From NCBI RefSeq assembly GCF_000429025.1, contig NZ_AUBB01000040.1, forward strand, positions 1-64,000: a stretch of DNA of 64,000 nt, given 5' to 3'. This DNA comes from Actinospineispora spinosispora DSM 44797 (GTDB lineage: Bacteria; Actinomycetota; Actinomycetes; Mycobacteriales; Pseudonocardiaceae). The position numbers and the translations under genes were made by a program. Positions 1 through 8,024 of this stretch are shown piece by piece. Within the stretch, counting starts at the first letter, position 1. Every line of letters starts with the position of its first letter. Below the pieces are notes generated by a model. That model did not search any database. It was given only the letters and a program-made list of their open reading frames with translations, and had not been told where the DNA came from.

Positions 1-76
1 CCAGGTCTAGACCGACAGCGTGGTGGGCACCCTTGCCGACGTCCAGGCCGAGGAACACCTCGTAACCGTTGTCCAC
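1..76 (-). CDS. IS110-family transposase, N-terminal end only (runs off the window)
   Basis: Reading leftward from a GTG at 76, the first 25 residues are MDNGYEVFLGLDVGKGAHHA and then VGLDL. A short start followed by GLDVGK and HHA is the hallmark N-terminus of IS110 DEDD transposases, where the Asp of LDVGK is the first catalytic acid of a RuvC-like fold. The rest lies outside the window. The gene points away from the parA remnant that starts near 306, so the element's non-coding end faces parA. The family call is fairly safe; whether the gene is intact cannot be seen. Confidence 0.75.
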   Translation of the reverse strand, partial: MDNGYEVFLGLDVGKGAHHAVGLDL

Positions 77-308
77 GTGCGTACCGTCTCTCCTACCGAA
101 TGTGCCGGTCACCAGTCAGCATCGACAGCCGGCAGCCACGTTACGAAGAGACCTACCCAGAGGGTGGCCGTGTCCCTATTAGCGGTCCACCGATGCCACC
201 AGACCCGGTGACACCACCCCCCCGGATCATGCGTGCGACTGGGGGCGTAAGTCATACCGGGCCTGGCGACCGGAGCTCCTTGATCAGGAGCCACGAAGAA
301 GGTAACGG
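77..308 (-). mobile_element. Non-coding end of the IS110-type element (possible bridge-RNA region)
   Basis: About 230 bases between the transposase start and the point where parA-like coding resumes. I see no protein in it. It contains a perfect hairpin at 275-291 (GCTCCT, loop TGATC, AGGAGC). In IS110-family elements the non-coding stretch upstream of the transposase encodes the bridge RNA that pairs with target and donor DNA, so a minus-strand RNA here is expected by family analogy. It is not shown by the sequence alone. The outer boundary, near 300-312, is inferred from where parA homology starts. Confidence 0.5.
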
Positions 309-1148
309 GGGGGTGCACTCGAGGAACGGGCCCGGCGGACACTCTTGATCGACCTCGACCCGCAAGGGCACCTCACGACCGAGGCTCTGCGGATGGAAGA
401 AGCCGAGCCCGGCGAACCCAACCTCGCGGCGGCTCTCTCAGGGAGTTTCACCGGACCGGTCAAGGAGCTGATCCGGCAGCGGCCAGCACACTCCAGCGGC
501 GGGCAACTGGACATCATTCCAACGTCGGTGGAGATGTTCCTGGTCGTTCGACAGCTCTATCACGGCAGGGCGCCGGAATCTCGGCTCGCGCGACTGCTGG
601 AACGATTGCCAGCAGGGGTCTACGACCACGTGCTCATCGACTGCCCTCCCTCACTCGATATCCTCACCGACACAGCTTTGGTGGCCGCTGATGGTTTGGT
701 TGTGCCCGTGCAGCCGAGCAACACGTCGCTGCGCGCACTTCGGCTGCTGATCGAGCAGTTGTCGGTGCTGGAAGAAGAGCTCGAACTCCCCCGCCGCCAG
801 CTCTACGGTTTGGTTCCGGGTATCTACCGGAAGCCGCTGTCCGGCATTGCTAAATACAAGATGACCCAGCTCGAGCAGTACGGGGCCCCAGAGGACCCCA
901 CTATTCCCCCGCTCCCGATCATCGCGCATCTGCCGTTGGCGGCAGTAGTGGAAGAGGCATGGCTGATGGGCCAGACAGTCACCCAGTACAAACCCACCGC
1001 TCCCATCGCGGATGCTTACCGTCGGATCGCGCTGCGTCTCGAGGTTGCGGCTGGACTGGCGTCTGCCGACGAATGGAATCTGCTTCCTCCGCTCGGCTCG
1101 TTGACCGAGCCCGCCGAGCGTTCAGCTGTCGCTATCGGGGGTGAGTAG
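306..1148 (+). pseudogene. parA: parA, first copy, 5'-truncated partition ATPase
   Basis: ParA-type partition ATPase lacking its start. In-frame coding begins after a stop at 303-305 with residues resembling the usual GAALAERG..LLIDLDPQGHL block, so the P-loop (KGGVGKT) that should lie just upstream is gone. A TTG at 345 could start a shortened protein, but it would still lack the ATP-binding loop. Kept motifs are LIDLDPQGH and the Walker B-like VLIDCPP at about residues 96-102. Its stop is followed after 2 nt by parB. The loss coincides with the IS110 end to its left, so insertion or deletion by that element is the likely cause. The missing piece may lie beyond the window. Confidence 0.7.
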
Positions 1149-1150
1149 TC

Positions 1151-2296
1151 GTGCCGAAGAAGGATTTCGCGGCGATGGAGAGCAGCCGGCGTTCCGGCGA
1201 CAGAGCGGCGCGAGCGGCGTTGCGCAGCAGGATGGCTCACCCGACGAGCCTTCGGCTGGACGAGGTCCAGCCGAATCCGCTGAACCCCCGCTACGACGAG
1301 GATGATGTGGAGGTACTTGAACTCGCCGAGACGCTGACCCGGGTGGGGCAGCTCCAGCCGGTGCTCGTTGTCCCGCGCGAGCAGTACTTGCAGGCCTATC
1401 CCGATCAGCACGGGAATCTCGGAGGAGAGGCCTGGGTGGTAATCGTCGGCAATCGACGGTTGACCGCATCAAGGATCGCCGGCCGACCTGCACTCGACGT
1501 TCGCGTGGCTGCTGACCTGGATACAGCGCAGGATCTTGAGGATCGGATTCTGATCGAGAACATCCAGCGAAAAGATCTTCCTCCGCTGCTCGAGGCTGAG
1601 CATCTGCAACGTCGTCTCAATCGTCCTGGACAGACGACCCGATCCGTCGGAGCCGCCATCGGGAAATCCCATGCCTATTTCCAGCAGCGGGTAGACCTGC
1701 TCAAGATGATCCCGGAGTTTCGTGAGCTCTTCCGATCCGGAGAGATCAACCTCAAAATCGGTCGTAGGCTCGGCTCCCTCGATGAATCGGAGCGGCGGTC
1801 GAGACTCGCGGCCGGGCCGCCGTATACGCCGATTGATTCGGCCGTGAACTCCCATGCCGCGAGGATCCTCTCAGGAAACCCGGTTTGCACCGAGAGCGCC
1901 GGAACCGGGGATGTCGTCAGGGAGACCGTGACGGCGCTGGCAATCCCTAGACAGAGCCAGCCAGTGGGCAGCCCCGCGATCGACAACCAGGTTTCCGTCG
2001 ACCCCTCGTTGCACCAGGGACAACCGCCCGCAACGGGCGATCAGGACATCGCCTCTGATCTGTCCATCTCCTCCGACGATCAACAGCTGATAGAAGCCAG
2101 CGGGCCACGATTTGACCATGGGACCCGTTCTGAGCCGCAGCCGGTGTGCAATGAAACTGGAAACGGTGCGGGTGTCGGTGTCCCAATGTTTGGACAGTGC
2201 GCTCGCCGAGCTCGACAGCGCCTTGCAGAAGGACGTCGAGGATCGACTGAGTCATGCTTTGGCGGAGACACAGAGTCACATCTTGGCCGCCCGTGA
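1151..2296 (+). CDS. parB: ParB-like partition protein, first copy
   Basis: 381 aa from a GTG, 2 nt after parA. It has a ParB/Srx N-terminal domain at about residues 30-140 (NPLNPRYDEDD, VGQLQPVLVV, VVIVGNRRLTASR, then RILIENIQRKDLPPLLEAEH) and a helix-turn-helix region at about 160-215 (SVGAAIGKSHAYFQQRVDLLKMIPEF, given in part). It is a clear paralogue of the ParB at 6256-7197, sharing the IENxQRKDLPP box and the GPPY motif. After residue ~240 the sequence becomes low in hydrophobic residues. The last ~60 residues read less well than the +1 frame over the same bases, so the C-terminus may be shifted. With its ATPase partner truncated, this operon is probably not functional as a pair. Confidence 0.75.
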   Translation: MPKKDFAAMESSRRSGDRAARAALRSRMAHPTSLRLDEVQPNPLNPRYDEDDVEVLELAETLTRVGQLQPVLVVPREQYLQAYPDQHGNLGGEAWVVIVGNRRLTASRIAGRPALDVRVAADLDTAQDLEDRILIENIQRKDLPPLLEAEHLQRRLNRPGQTTRSVGAAIGKSHAYFQQRVDLLKMIPEFRELFRSGEINLKIGRRLGSLDESERRSRLAAGPPYTPIDSAVNSHAARILSGNPVCTESAGTGDVVRETVTALAIPRQSQPVGSPAIDNQVSVDPSLHQGQPPATGDQDIASDLSISSDDQQLIEASGPRFDHGTRSEPQPVCNETGNGAGVGVPMFGQCARRARQRLAEGRRGSTESCFGGDTESHLGRP

Positions 2297-2321
2297 GGCC
2301 CTTCTCCGCGCTCACGGTTAA
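2112..2321 (+). other. Alternative-frame C-terminus of parB, or a small overlapping gene
   Basis: Over the last 185 bases of parB another frame encodes 69 residues from ATG 2112 (or 56 from ATG 2151) with a regular helical pattern: SQCLDSALAELDSALQKDVE, then DRLSHALAETQSHILAAREA. This looks more protein-like than the parB frame here, which is rich in Arg, Gly and Cys. Either a one-base shift near 2110-2150 moved the true ParB C-terminus into this frame, or a small coiled-coil protein overlaps parB. I favour a shift. Confidence 0.35.
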
Positions 2322-2654
2322 CGCATGGAGCCAGGCCAGCCACCTTGCGATAGCCACATCGATGTAGTCGGCCGTGACTGTCGGCGCTTCGGTGGCCACG
2401 GGCAAACACACCCGAGTCCTGCTCATCACCGCCGCCTGCGTGGCCGGTATTCATAGAGGTCGGTGGCCACCCGCACAGCCGAGACATGGTCGCGGTCATG
2501 AGGTACAGCACTTGACCACTCAGGACACTGTGTGGCCAGTTGACCACGGTCAAGGAACGGTCGTGTAGTTGTGTCGAGATCTCGGCTCCCGCAGCTCGCT
2601 GCCCGACGACCGGACACCACGCCATTCGGTTCACTGCGGCGACCTGCTACCTGA

Positions 2655-2819
2655 TCAGAGCATGAAGACCTCCACGAGCCGATCAATCCCTGCGGCCCAT
2701 CGTTCGGCCAGGCGTCGGGTCAGAATGCGCACGGCAGCATGCAGTGTCCGCGAGCCTGTCCCCAGAAGCCGGAACGCTGGTGGACGGTCCACTGCGGGCG
2801 AGCGCAGCTTAGTGGTCAC
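2655..2819 (-). CDS. Possible small protein, 54 aa, unknown
   Basis: The minus strand from GTG 2819 encodes 54 residues with a helical, Leu/Arg-rich second half (TLHAAVRILTRRLAERWAAG, then IDRLVEVFML). I recognise no family. It is divergent from the small RHH gene starting at 2927. The rest of 2297-2926 shows no convincing gene. It has a short palindrome TTGACCACGGTCAA near 2540 that could be a regulatory site. Confidence 0.25.
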   Translation of the reverse strand: MTTKLRSPAVDRPPAFRLLGTGSRTLHAAVRILTRRLAERWAAGIDRLVEVFML

Positions 2820-2893
2820 GGCCTACCCACGACGCCCTGCACCCACAGTGACCGTTACCGCGGAAATCGTGATCGTCATCGGCGTGTCTTGCG

Positions 2894-2908
2894 CGTATTG
2901 CGAATACG
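2894..2908. promoter_or_regulatory. 15-bp palindrome upstream of the small RHH gene (candidate operator)
   Basis: Perfect palindrome CGTATT-GCG-AATACG, ending 18 bases before the ATG at 2927. RHH regulators usually repress themselves through short inverted repeats at this place, so autoregulation is a reasonable inference. Confidence 0.45.
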
Positions 2909-2926
2909 AAACGGTACAAATCTCTC

Positions 2927-3136
2927 ATGGCATCACACGGACGACCTCATCGTTGGGGAGAACCGACCAGCGCGGTGTCGGTGCGCTGGCCGGCATCGCA
3001 TCGGGAGTTCTATGCCCAGCGCGCAAAGGAGCTGGGCATGCCTTTCAGCGAGTACATCATCCGTGAGATGGCCGAACGTCACAGCCTGGAGCTGACCGCA
3101 GGAGACGACGGAGACCAGCTGCAGCTGACCGCCTGA
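2927..3136 (+). CDS. Small ribbon-helix-helix-like plasmid protein
   Basis: 69 aa. Residues 15-50 (SAVSVRWPASHREFYAQRAK, then ELGMPFSEYIIREMAERH) fit a strand followed by two helices, as in Arc/MetJ-type DNA-binding proteins. It ends in LQLTA, nearly the same as the C-terminus (VQLTA) of the larger RHH-like gene at 12104-12616, and both genes are followed by the same structured 3' element. It lies between the first par genes and a putative replication gene, which suggests plasmid copy or partition control. The 15-bp palindrome at 2894 is a candidate autoregulatory site. No toxin is adjacent. Confidence 0.5.
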   Translation: MASHGRPHRWGEPTSAVSVRWPASHREFYAQRAKELGMPFSEYIIREMAERHSLELTAGDDGDQLQLTA

Positions 3137-3162
3137 GCACCAACGCGAGACCTAACACGCGA

Positions 3163-3232
3163 GAAACCCCCCGACACGCCGGGAAGCAAGTCCGGGGGGG
3201 ATCTCGGTACACCGTTCCTCTAAATGAGAGGT
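3163..3232 (+). ncRNA. Conserved structured element downstream of the RHH gene, copy 1
   Basis: Starts 26 bases after the RHH stop codon. A 31-base core (3168-3198) is identical, on the opposite strand, to 12039-12069. It can fold with CCCCCG pairing to CGGGGG around an ACGCCGGGAAGCAA-type loop. A second hairpin follows at 3216-3230, CCTCT-AAATG-AGAGG. The stems of both hairpins are kept in the other copy while the loop of the second differs, which is what RNA-level selection would give. It could be a terminator, an antisense or attenuator RNA, or an origin element. No U-run follows. Confidence 0.5.
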
Positions 3233-3631
3233 CGCACGTGCGACTGTACAAGCCGCGACTGCGGCGCGCTATCTTCACGTATCGGCGCGTCGTCACAAAA
3301 CACACCCTGAGTCGAACTGGGCACTACTCTGCGCGGCCCGTTCTCTTAGCGCCTCTACCTTGTGCCGCTCAGTGGTATGGCTTCGACGCCAGCCTCAACG
3401 GAGACCCCTCGCACTCCCACCAGACTTCCCCTCGCGTATCCAGCGCGCAGCGGATCATGCCCGCCTCCAGCTCACTCGACGGGCCCGTTCATCTGTCTGA
3501 AGGGAGGGCACCCTGAGCTACTGACACACCATCGGCCTGTGAGCCGTGGGGCCGACCACCCCACTTCCCTAAGCCCGACGGTGACAACCACATACCGGGC
3601 CTTTTACGCACAGTGCGCCTCAGACGCGAAA

Positions 3632-3663
3632 GGGCCCGCCTCTCCGGTGTGAGAGACGGGCCC
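3632..3663 (+). promoter_or_regulatory. Strong hairpin in the leader of the replication gene
   Basis: GGGCCCG-C-CTCTC, 6-nt loop, GAGAG-A-CGGGCCC: 12 pairs with one internal mismatch, 65 bases before the TTG start at 3729. A leader hairpin ahead of a plasmid rep gene is a plausible attenuator or antisense-RNA target. The rest of 3233-3728 has no gene that I can support and is a candidate origin region by position only. Confidence 0.4.
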
Positions 3664-3728
3664 ACGTTCGAGGACACGCGGAGTGACCGCTCCGGTGCCC
3701 AGGCCCCCTTTCTTAAGGAGGCGTACGC

Positions 3729-5309
3729 TTGCCTGCGCGCTCTCATAGTAGCGCGCGCCCTGATGAGTACCTAGGCGACACGTTCGGTGATACCCACCGA
3801 AAACTGAGCACGAACCGTCACCGGCTTTCCGTGACGGCACACTCGCTCGACCTCAGCCTGTTCAAGTCATCGCACTCGATGACGCCTGTGGTCGAAATGT
3901 GTGTGTTGTGCTGCCGTCGTTCAGGACTGGCGCGCCCTGTTCCCCTACACACCGTTTTGTGCGGCCCCTGTTGGCTTGCCGAGCGCTGTCAACCCACCGC
4001 CGCTGAGCCCGACGGTGATCCGACCCGCACGCGGCCGAGTCGTCCGTTCACTCAGCTGCCACGCGACGCTCGCAGTTGGGTTCACGACGTTCGAGCCTCC
4101 GACTGGTTCCACACCCGCCGAGGTGACAGCGCAGCTCGGCTCACCCGCTTGCTGGTGTGCCTGGCCCGCCATGCCGACTGGCACGATCACACCACATGGC
4201 CGACCTGGCAGCGGCTCATGAACGCGACCGGGTGGAGTCGGAGCACCATGAGTGGCTGGCTCGCTCAGCTGCACGCTCGCGGGTGGATCGACCGCGTCGA
4301 ACCCGGCACAACACCCCGGTTCCGGCCTAGGGCCCTACGGCATCTGGAAGGCAATCGGGCTGCCGTCTACCAGCTGCGTGTACCCGTGTACGCATCCGAT
4401 CAGAACATAAATCGGACCCCAACCGTCCCCCTAACTACTTCTAACTCAAGATCCATATCGGTTCTAACGCGCGCGAGCCAAATTTTCCACAGCTGCGAGA
4501 CTGAACGTTCTAGTTCACAGCAAGAAGACGGCCCTAGCGGGCCGCGCCTTGACCAGAAAACAGGCGGTTATTTCAATCTTCGAGTTCCGGTTGGGCGGGC
4601 GCAGATGCTCGCTGCCGCGACTGAACTCCGCCACAGGGATTTCGCGCTGTCGCGGCTTAGCTCGCGCGCAATCCGGGCGCTGCTGCGTACTTGGTGGCAG
4701 GCCGGGTGGACCAACTCTGACCTGCTACAAGCTCTGACCCAGCGCCCGGCTCCCGGCGGCACCCTCGACACCCACCGCTGTCCAGCCGACCAGCTGCGCC
4801 ACCCCAGCGGGTGGGTCCGTCACCGTTTGCGCGCCTGGTGCGATCCGATCAGCGGAACGCCTGTTGTGCCTCCGTCGAAGTGGGCACACAGCCAGAACCT
4901 CGTACGGGCCTCACACGGCGGCGAGGCCGCGAAGAGGCTGCGGTACGGACAAACTCGACTCACCGTCGCCGACCTCAACGCCACCGACGCTCAGCGCGCC
5001 TCGGCTACTGTGATGCTGATGCGGCGCCGGGCAGGCGAGTTCAGCGATGCCCGCGCTGCACTCCGGCCGGTGGAACTCATCGCATCCAGCGAAGTCCGGC
5101 GTGCACGGCTAGACAGAATTCACGCAACCCTCGACAAGCACACGTCAGCAGGCAGGTCCATTACGGCCACGCCATCATCTCCTGAGTCGTCCGCACACCC
5201 ATCGCGGCAGGAGCCTCACCGGCGAGAGTCGCACGAGAGCTGGCTGCGTGCCCTTGATCGTGCTCGCAGCGAGAAGAGAGGGCGTCCTCAACAGAGGCAC
5301 CGTCGATGA
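3729..5309 (+). CDS. Putative plasmid replication protein with winged-helix domain
   Basis: 526 aa from a TTG with a good ribosome site (AAGGAGG, 3715-3721, 7 nt away). Near residues 57-83 there is a C-x2-C ... C-x2-C pair (CVLCC ... LCGPC) that could bind zinc. At about 160-200 a winged-helix block reads WPTWQRLMNATGWSRSTMSG, then WLAQLHARGWIDRVEPG. The middle is Ser/Thr-rich and probably a linker, and the C-terminus is basic. This layout resembles replication-type HTH proteins of actinobacterial plasmids, and the place between two par loci fits. I cannot see a catalytic motif, so the replication role is an inference from context. A degenerate ORF overlaps its stop codon (ATGA). Confidence 0.5.
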   Translation: MPARSHSSARPDEYLGDTFGDTHRKLSTNRHRLSVTAHSLDLSLFKSSHSMTPVVEMCVLCCRRSGLARPVPLHTVLCGPCWLAERCQPTAAEPDGDPTRTRPSRPFTQLPRDARSWVHDVRASDWFHTRRGDSAARLTRLLVCLARHADWHDHTTWPTWQRLMNATGWSRSTMSGWLAQLHARGWIDRVEPGTTPRFRPRALRHLEGNRAAVYQLRVPVYASDQNINRTPTVPLTTSNSRSISVLTRASQIFHSCETERSSSQQEDGPSGPRLDQKTGGYFNLRVPVGRAQMLAAATELRHRDFALSRLSSRAIRALLRTWWQAGWTNSDLLQALTQRPAPGGTLDTHRCPADQLRHPSGWVRHRLRAWCDPISGTPVVPPSKWAHSQNLVRASHGGEAAKRLRYGQTRLTVADLNATDAQRASATVMLMRRRAGEFSDARAALRPVELIASSEVRRARLDRIHATLDKHTSAGRSITATPSSPESSAHPSRQEPHRRESHESWLRALDRARSEKRGRPQQRHRR

Positions 5310-6008
5310 CTTCCGAAACTTGTGTGCCGGAGGGGAGAGGTCCAAGGCCGACGATCTGGCGTAAAACCCGTCAGTCTTTAACTGACGCCAGACAAGTGTC
5401 TGGACTAAACGCCACAGAACCTGCCCGTCGATTGGCGACCGTGAACGCGACCCGGCCTTGGCGCGCTCCATGTCTCCGCACACCCGGTGCGACGATTTTC
5501 ACTGGTCAGAGGCCGGTACGCAAGCACGTGACGTGCTGGATTACCTGTGTCGCCGGCCCCCGAGACCTGGACGCTATCCGGGCATCATTAGTTGGCAGGG
5601 CACCGGGGAATACCTGCATCGTCTAGACGCGCTGGTCACCGAGTACCAGCGCACGCAGAGGATGCCGCACGGCCCGGCACATGGGATGGCTCGGCGGACC
5701 CGCTACAGGTGCGGACGCAGACCATCCGAGCCGCTCGGGGCGCGAGATGGGCGCTCGGCCTGAGTCAGCCACGCGGAGGAACGGGCCCATCCATCATGGC
5801 AACGCTGGTTGGAACTGCACCGACCGCGCGTGGCGGCGGCGTTGAACGACGTCCTCGAACAAGTAGATCGCCAGGGCATACGCCCTGCTGTGGATGAAGG
5901 ACAGCGTAGGGCTGGCGGAGTTCCAGGATGCTGACCTTCGGGACAAGGTTCAGTCGAGCCTCAGTGATTACCGTGCCATGTTGAGCGACGACTACGTGAC
6001 CGCGTAGT
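5306..6008 (+). pseudogene. Broken gene downstream of the replication gene, unknown
   Basis: Coherent protein stretches occur in successive frames. These include ARDVLDYLCRRPPRPGRYPG and HRLDALVTEYQRTQ (5460-5700), RAHPSWQRWLELHRPRVAAA and LNDVLEQVD (5775-5870, after an in-frame TGA at 5761), and YALLWMKDSVGLAEFQDADL then RDKVQSSLSDYRAMLSDDYV (5880-6008, another frame). Together they suggest one gene of about 230 codons damaged by at least one stop and one or two shifts. Its first ATG overlaps the rep stop, so it was probably co-transcribed with rep. I do not recognise the family. Confidence 0.45.
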
Positions 6009-6016
6009 AGACACTA

Positions 6017-6166
6017 GTGCCTCTCGCCAGCCTTCGACGGGTGCAGGGCGAACTCCGCCTAGATCCTCATGTGGTGGGCCAGACGGCCGTTCACGGCATT
6101 CACGGAGCTATCGGAACCGCAGTTCGGCTACGCGCCGAACTCAGTCGGCTGGCCAGCGCGGGCTGA
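6017..6166 (+). CDS. Possible small protein, 49 aa, unknown
   Basis: From GTG 6017, 49 residues with mixed hydrophobic pattern (LASLRRVQGELRLDPHVVGQ ... GTAVRLRAELSRLASAG). It starts 8 bases after the stop of the broken gene before it, so it may be an independent small gene or a further shifted piece of that gene. No family recognised. Confidence 0.3.
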   Translation: MPLASLRRVQGELRLDPHVVGQTAVHGIHGAIGTAVRLRAELSRLASAG

Positions 6167-6195
6167 CGCGGCTGGAGCGCCGGCGTAATTGTCGG

Positions 6196-6245
6196 GTCTG
6201 ATACCAGCGGGGGTATACAAGGTGATCCACCCGCTGGTATCAGAC
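6196..6245. terminator. Bidirectional terminator-like inverted repeat
   Basis: Perfect 16-bp inverted repeat (GTCTGATACCAGCGGG and its complement) with an 18-nt loop, lying between the end of the rightward genes and the end of the leftward parB at 6256. The place suits a shared terminator for converging transcripts, though no T-run follows on either side. A protein-binding site is the alternative. Confidence 0.5.
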
Positions 6246-6255
6246 ACTGCGGTGG

Positions 6256-7197
6256 TCAGCCCACAGCGGACTCAGCGAGCTTGAGTTGTTCGCTGAGCAG
6301 GCTCACGAGCAAGCTGAGCTCGTCATCGTTGAACTTGGCGCGAATTGATTCCGCGGCCACGGCAGGGCTGCTCACCCTGATGACTCGCGTGCCGGGCCGG
6401 CTGCCACCAGGGACAGGTCGGGAGAGGTACGGCGGGCCACCCGCATGGATCCTGCGCTGCTCGGACTGCGGCAGCTCGCCGAGCTGTCGTGCACGCTCGA
6501 CCTTGAGGACGCCGCGTTCGAACAACTCGCGGAACTCAGGGATCAGCTTGAGCAGCGACAACCGCTGCGACACATACATGTGCGACTTGCCGATCCTGCG
6601 TGCCAGCTCGCGCTGCGAGATCCCCGACGCTTTGATCGCTTCCTCGATCGCTTCGGCCTCGAGCACGGGTGGCAGGTCCTTACGTTGACCGTTCTCGATC
6701 AGCATGACCTCGTACATCGAGCTCACCTGGCCGTCGTTGACGACGATCGAGACTTCGGTCAATGGCACCAACCGCGCAGCCGCCAGCCGCCGGTTCCCGA
6801 TGAGCGTGATCCAGCGAGCGTCACCGATGGCCATCCGCTGGCTGGGGAATGCGGCGAGATAAGCCTCTGCCGAGCAGACGACGAGAGGCTGTATGACGCC
6901 GTGCTGACGAATCGTCTCTGCCATCTCGAGAAGTTCGTCGTCGCCGCCGACGTGGCGCTTATTCAGAGGGTTGTTCGCCAGATCACCGATGGGCACAGTT
7001 CGTGTGCCACCGAGATCGCCCTCGGGCGCGGTGCTCACTTCCTCAGGAACTGCCGCTGCCTCGACCACCGGCGGTGGGACCGCTGCCGATGGGGTGTCGA
7101 CAGAGAGCGGCTCCGCCGCGCGGAGAGTGGGCGCCGGTTGGGCAGGCTCGTAGAAGTCGTCCTGCGCCAAGGCAGCGAGACTGACTCGTTTACCCAT
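6256..7197 (-). CDS. parB: ParB-like partition protein, second copy
   Basis: 313 aa, ATG at 7197, 3 nt after the parA stop. Residues ~60-160 form the ParB/Srx domain (PIGDLANNPLNKRHVGGDDE, QHGVIQPLVV, WITLIGNRRLAAARL, MLIENGQRKDLPPVLEAEAI). Residues ~190-235 form the HTH (GISQRELARRIGKSHMYVSQ, then RLSLLKLIPEFRELFERGVL). The N-terminal 55 residues are Ala/Pro-rich, and the C-terminal ~40 residues form a Leu-rich segment suited to dimerisation. It pairs with an intact ParA, and the 18-site palindrome array lies just beyond that parA, so this protein is the natural candidate to bind the array. Unlike the first copy, this par operon looks functional. Confidence 0.85.
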   Translation of the reverse strand: MGKRVSLAALAQDDFYEPAQPAPTLRAAEPLSVDTPSAAVPPPVVEAAAVPEEVSTAPEGDLGGTRTVPIGDLANNPLNKRHVGGDDELLEMAETIRQHGVIQPLVVCSAEAYLAAFPSQRMAIGDARWITLIGNRRLAAARLVPLTEVSIVVNDGQVSSMYEVMLIENGQRKDLPPVLEAEAIEEAIKASGISQRELARRIGKSHMYVSQRLSLLKLIPEFRELFERGVLKVERARQLGELPQSEQRRIHAGGPPYLSRPVPGGSRPGTRVIRVSSPAVAAESIRAKFNDDELSLLVSLLSEQLKLAESAVG

Positions 7198-7200
7198 GGC

Positions 7201-7914
7201 TCAGCTCCGTCCCGCGGCAACGACAGCGTCCGTGCGTGCGTGCTTGGGTAGGCCTCCGTTGCTGCCCAATACTTCAAGTGCCAGGCGGAAGAAGTCCTGC
7301 CGTGCCTCGAGCGCAACGCGATTCTTGGCGTACTGCACCACGGTGACGCCTTCAGCGGCGGCCCTGGTGTGCAACTTGTAGTGGCGGATCACGGTGTTGA
7401 AGATCGGGAACCGCTTGGCTGCGAGGTACTCGCGGGTCTGCTGCAGGTCGCTCTCGCCGTCGCGCGGATCCCAGTTGTTGATGAGGACCCGCCATGGGAC
7501 CTTACTTGGAACGATCACCGACTGGATGGTTCGCGCGGCCGGCTGGAACGCGAGCGGCTCGGGCTCGATGGGCACGATGACGTCGTCGGCCTGACGCAGC
7601 ACCTCCTCCAGAATCGACTGGTTCTCGAGGGTCCCCGGGGTGTCGACGAAGATGTGCTCGTACTTAGTGATCGCGCGAAGCCGGGAGAGCATTCCCGGGT
7701 CGTCATCGCACTGCTCGAAGTCGAACGGCAATTCATCGCCGACTCTGGTGGCCCACTCGAGCATGGAAGCCTGGGGGTCGGTTGACACGCCGAGCACCGG
7801 AGTGTCCTCGGCGGTGCGGCCCATGGTGTCGGCGACGACGGCCGCCAGATTGACAGTGACGGTGGTCTTACCGACCCCGCCCTTTTGATTCGCGATTACG
7901 TGGACATGTGCCAC
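7201..7914 (-). CDS. parA: ParA partition ATPase, second copy
   Basis: 237 aa from GTG 7914. I chose this start because the P-loop follows at once (VIANQKGGVGKTTVTVNLAA) and a ribosome site GGAGG lies 8-9 nt upstream. A longer reading to 8109 adds only non-conserved residues and would cover the first array site. Other motifs are GVSTDPQASMLEWA, the Walker B-like HIFVDTPG, and VIVPIEPEPLAFQPA. ParA ATPases move or position ParB-bound plasmid DNA. The first palindrome of the array (8025-8041) is about 110 bases upstream of the start, so ParB binding there could also regulate this promoter. Confidence 0.85.
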   Translation of the reverse strand: MAHVHVIANQKGGVGKTTVTVNLAAVVADTMGRTAEDTPVLGVSTDPQASMLEWATRVGDELPFDFEQCDDDPGMLSRLRAITKYEHIFVDTPGTLENQSILEEVLRQADDVIVPIEPEPLAFQPAARTIQSVIVPSKVPWRVLINNWDPRDGESDLQQTREYLAAKRFPIFNTVIRHYKLHTRAAAEGVTVVQYAKNRVALEARQDFFRLALEVLGSNGGLPKHARTDAVVAAGRS

Positions 7915-8024
7915 TGGTAACCTCCGTGTGCTTCCCAGCGCTGAGCTGGTACTTCGGATGGGCAGCTCCAGGATCGCATGCCGAGTTGCGGATGTTGTGA
8001 AGACATGCCGAGGGCCGTGGCGGG

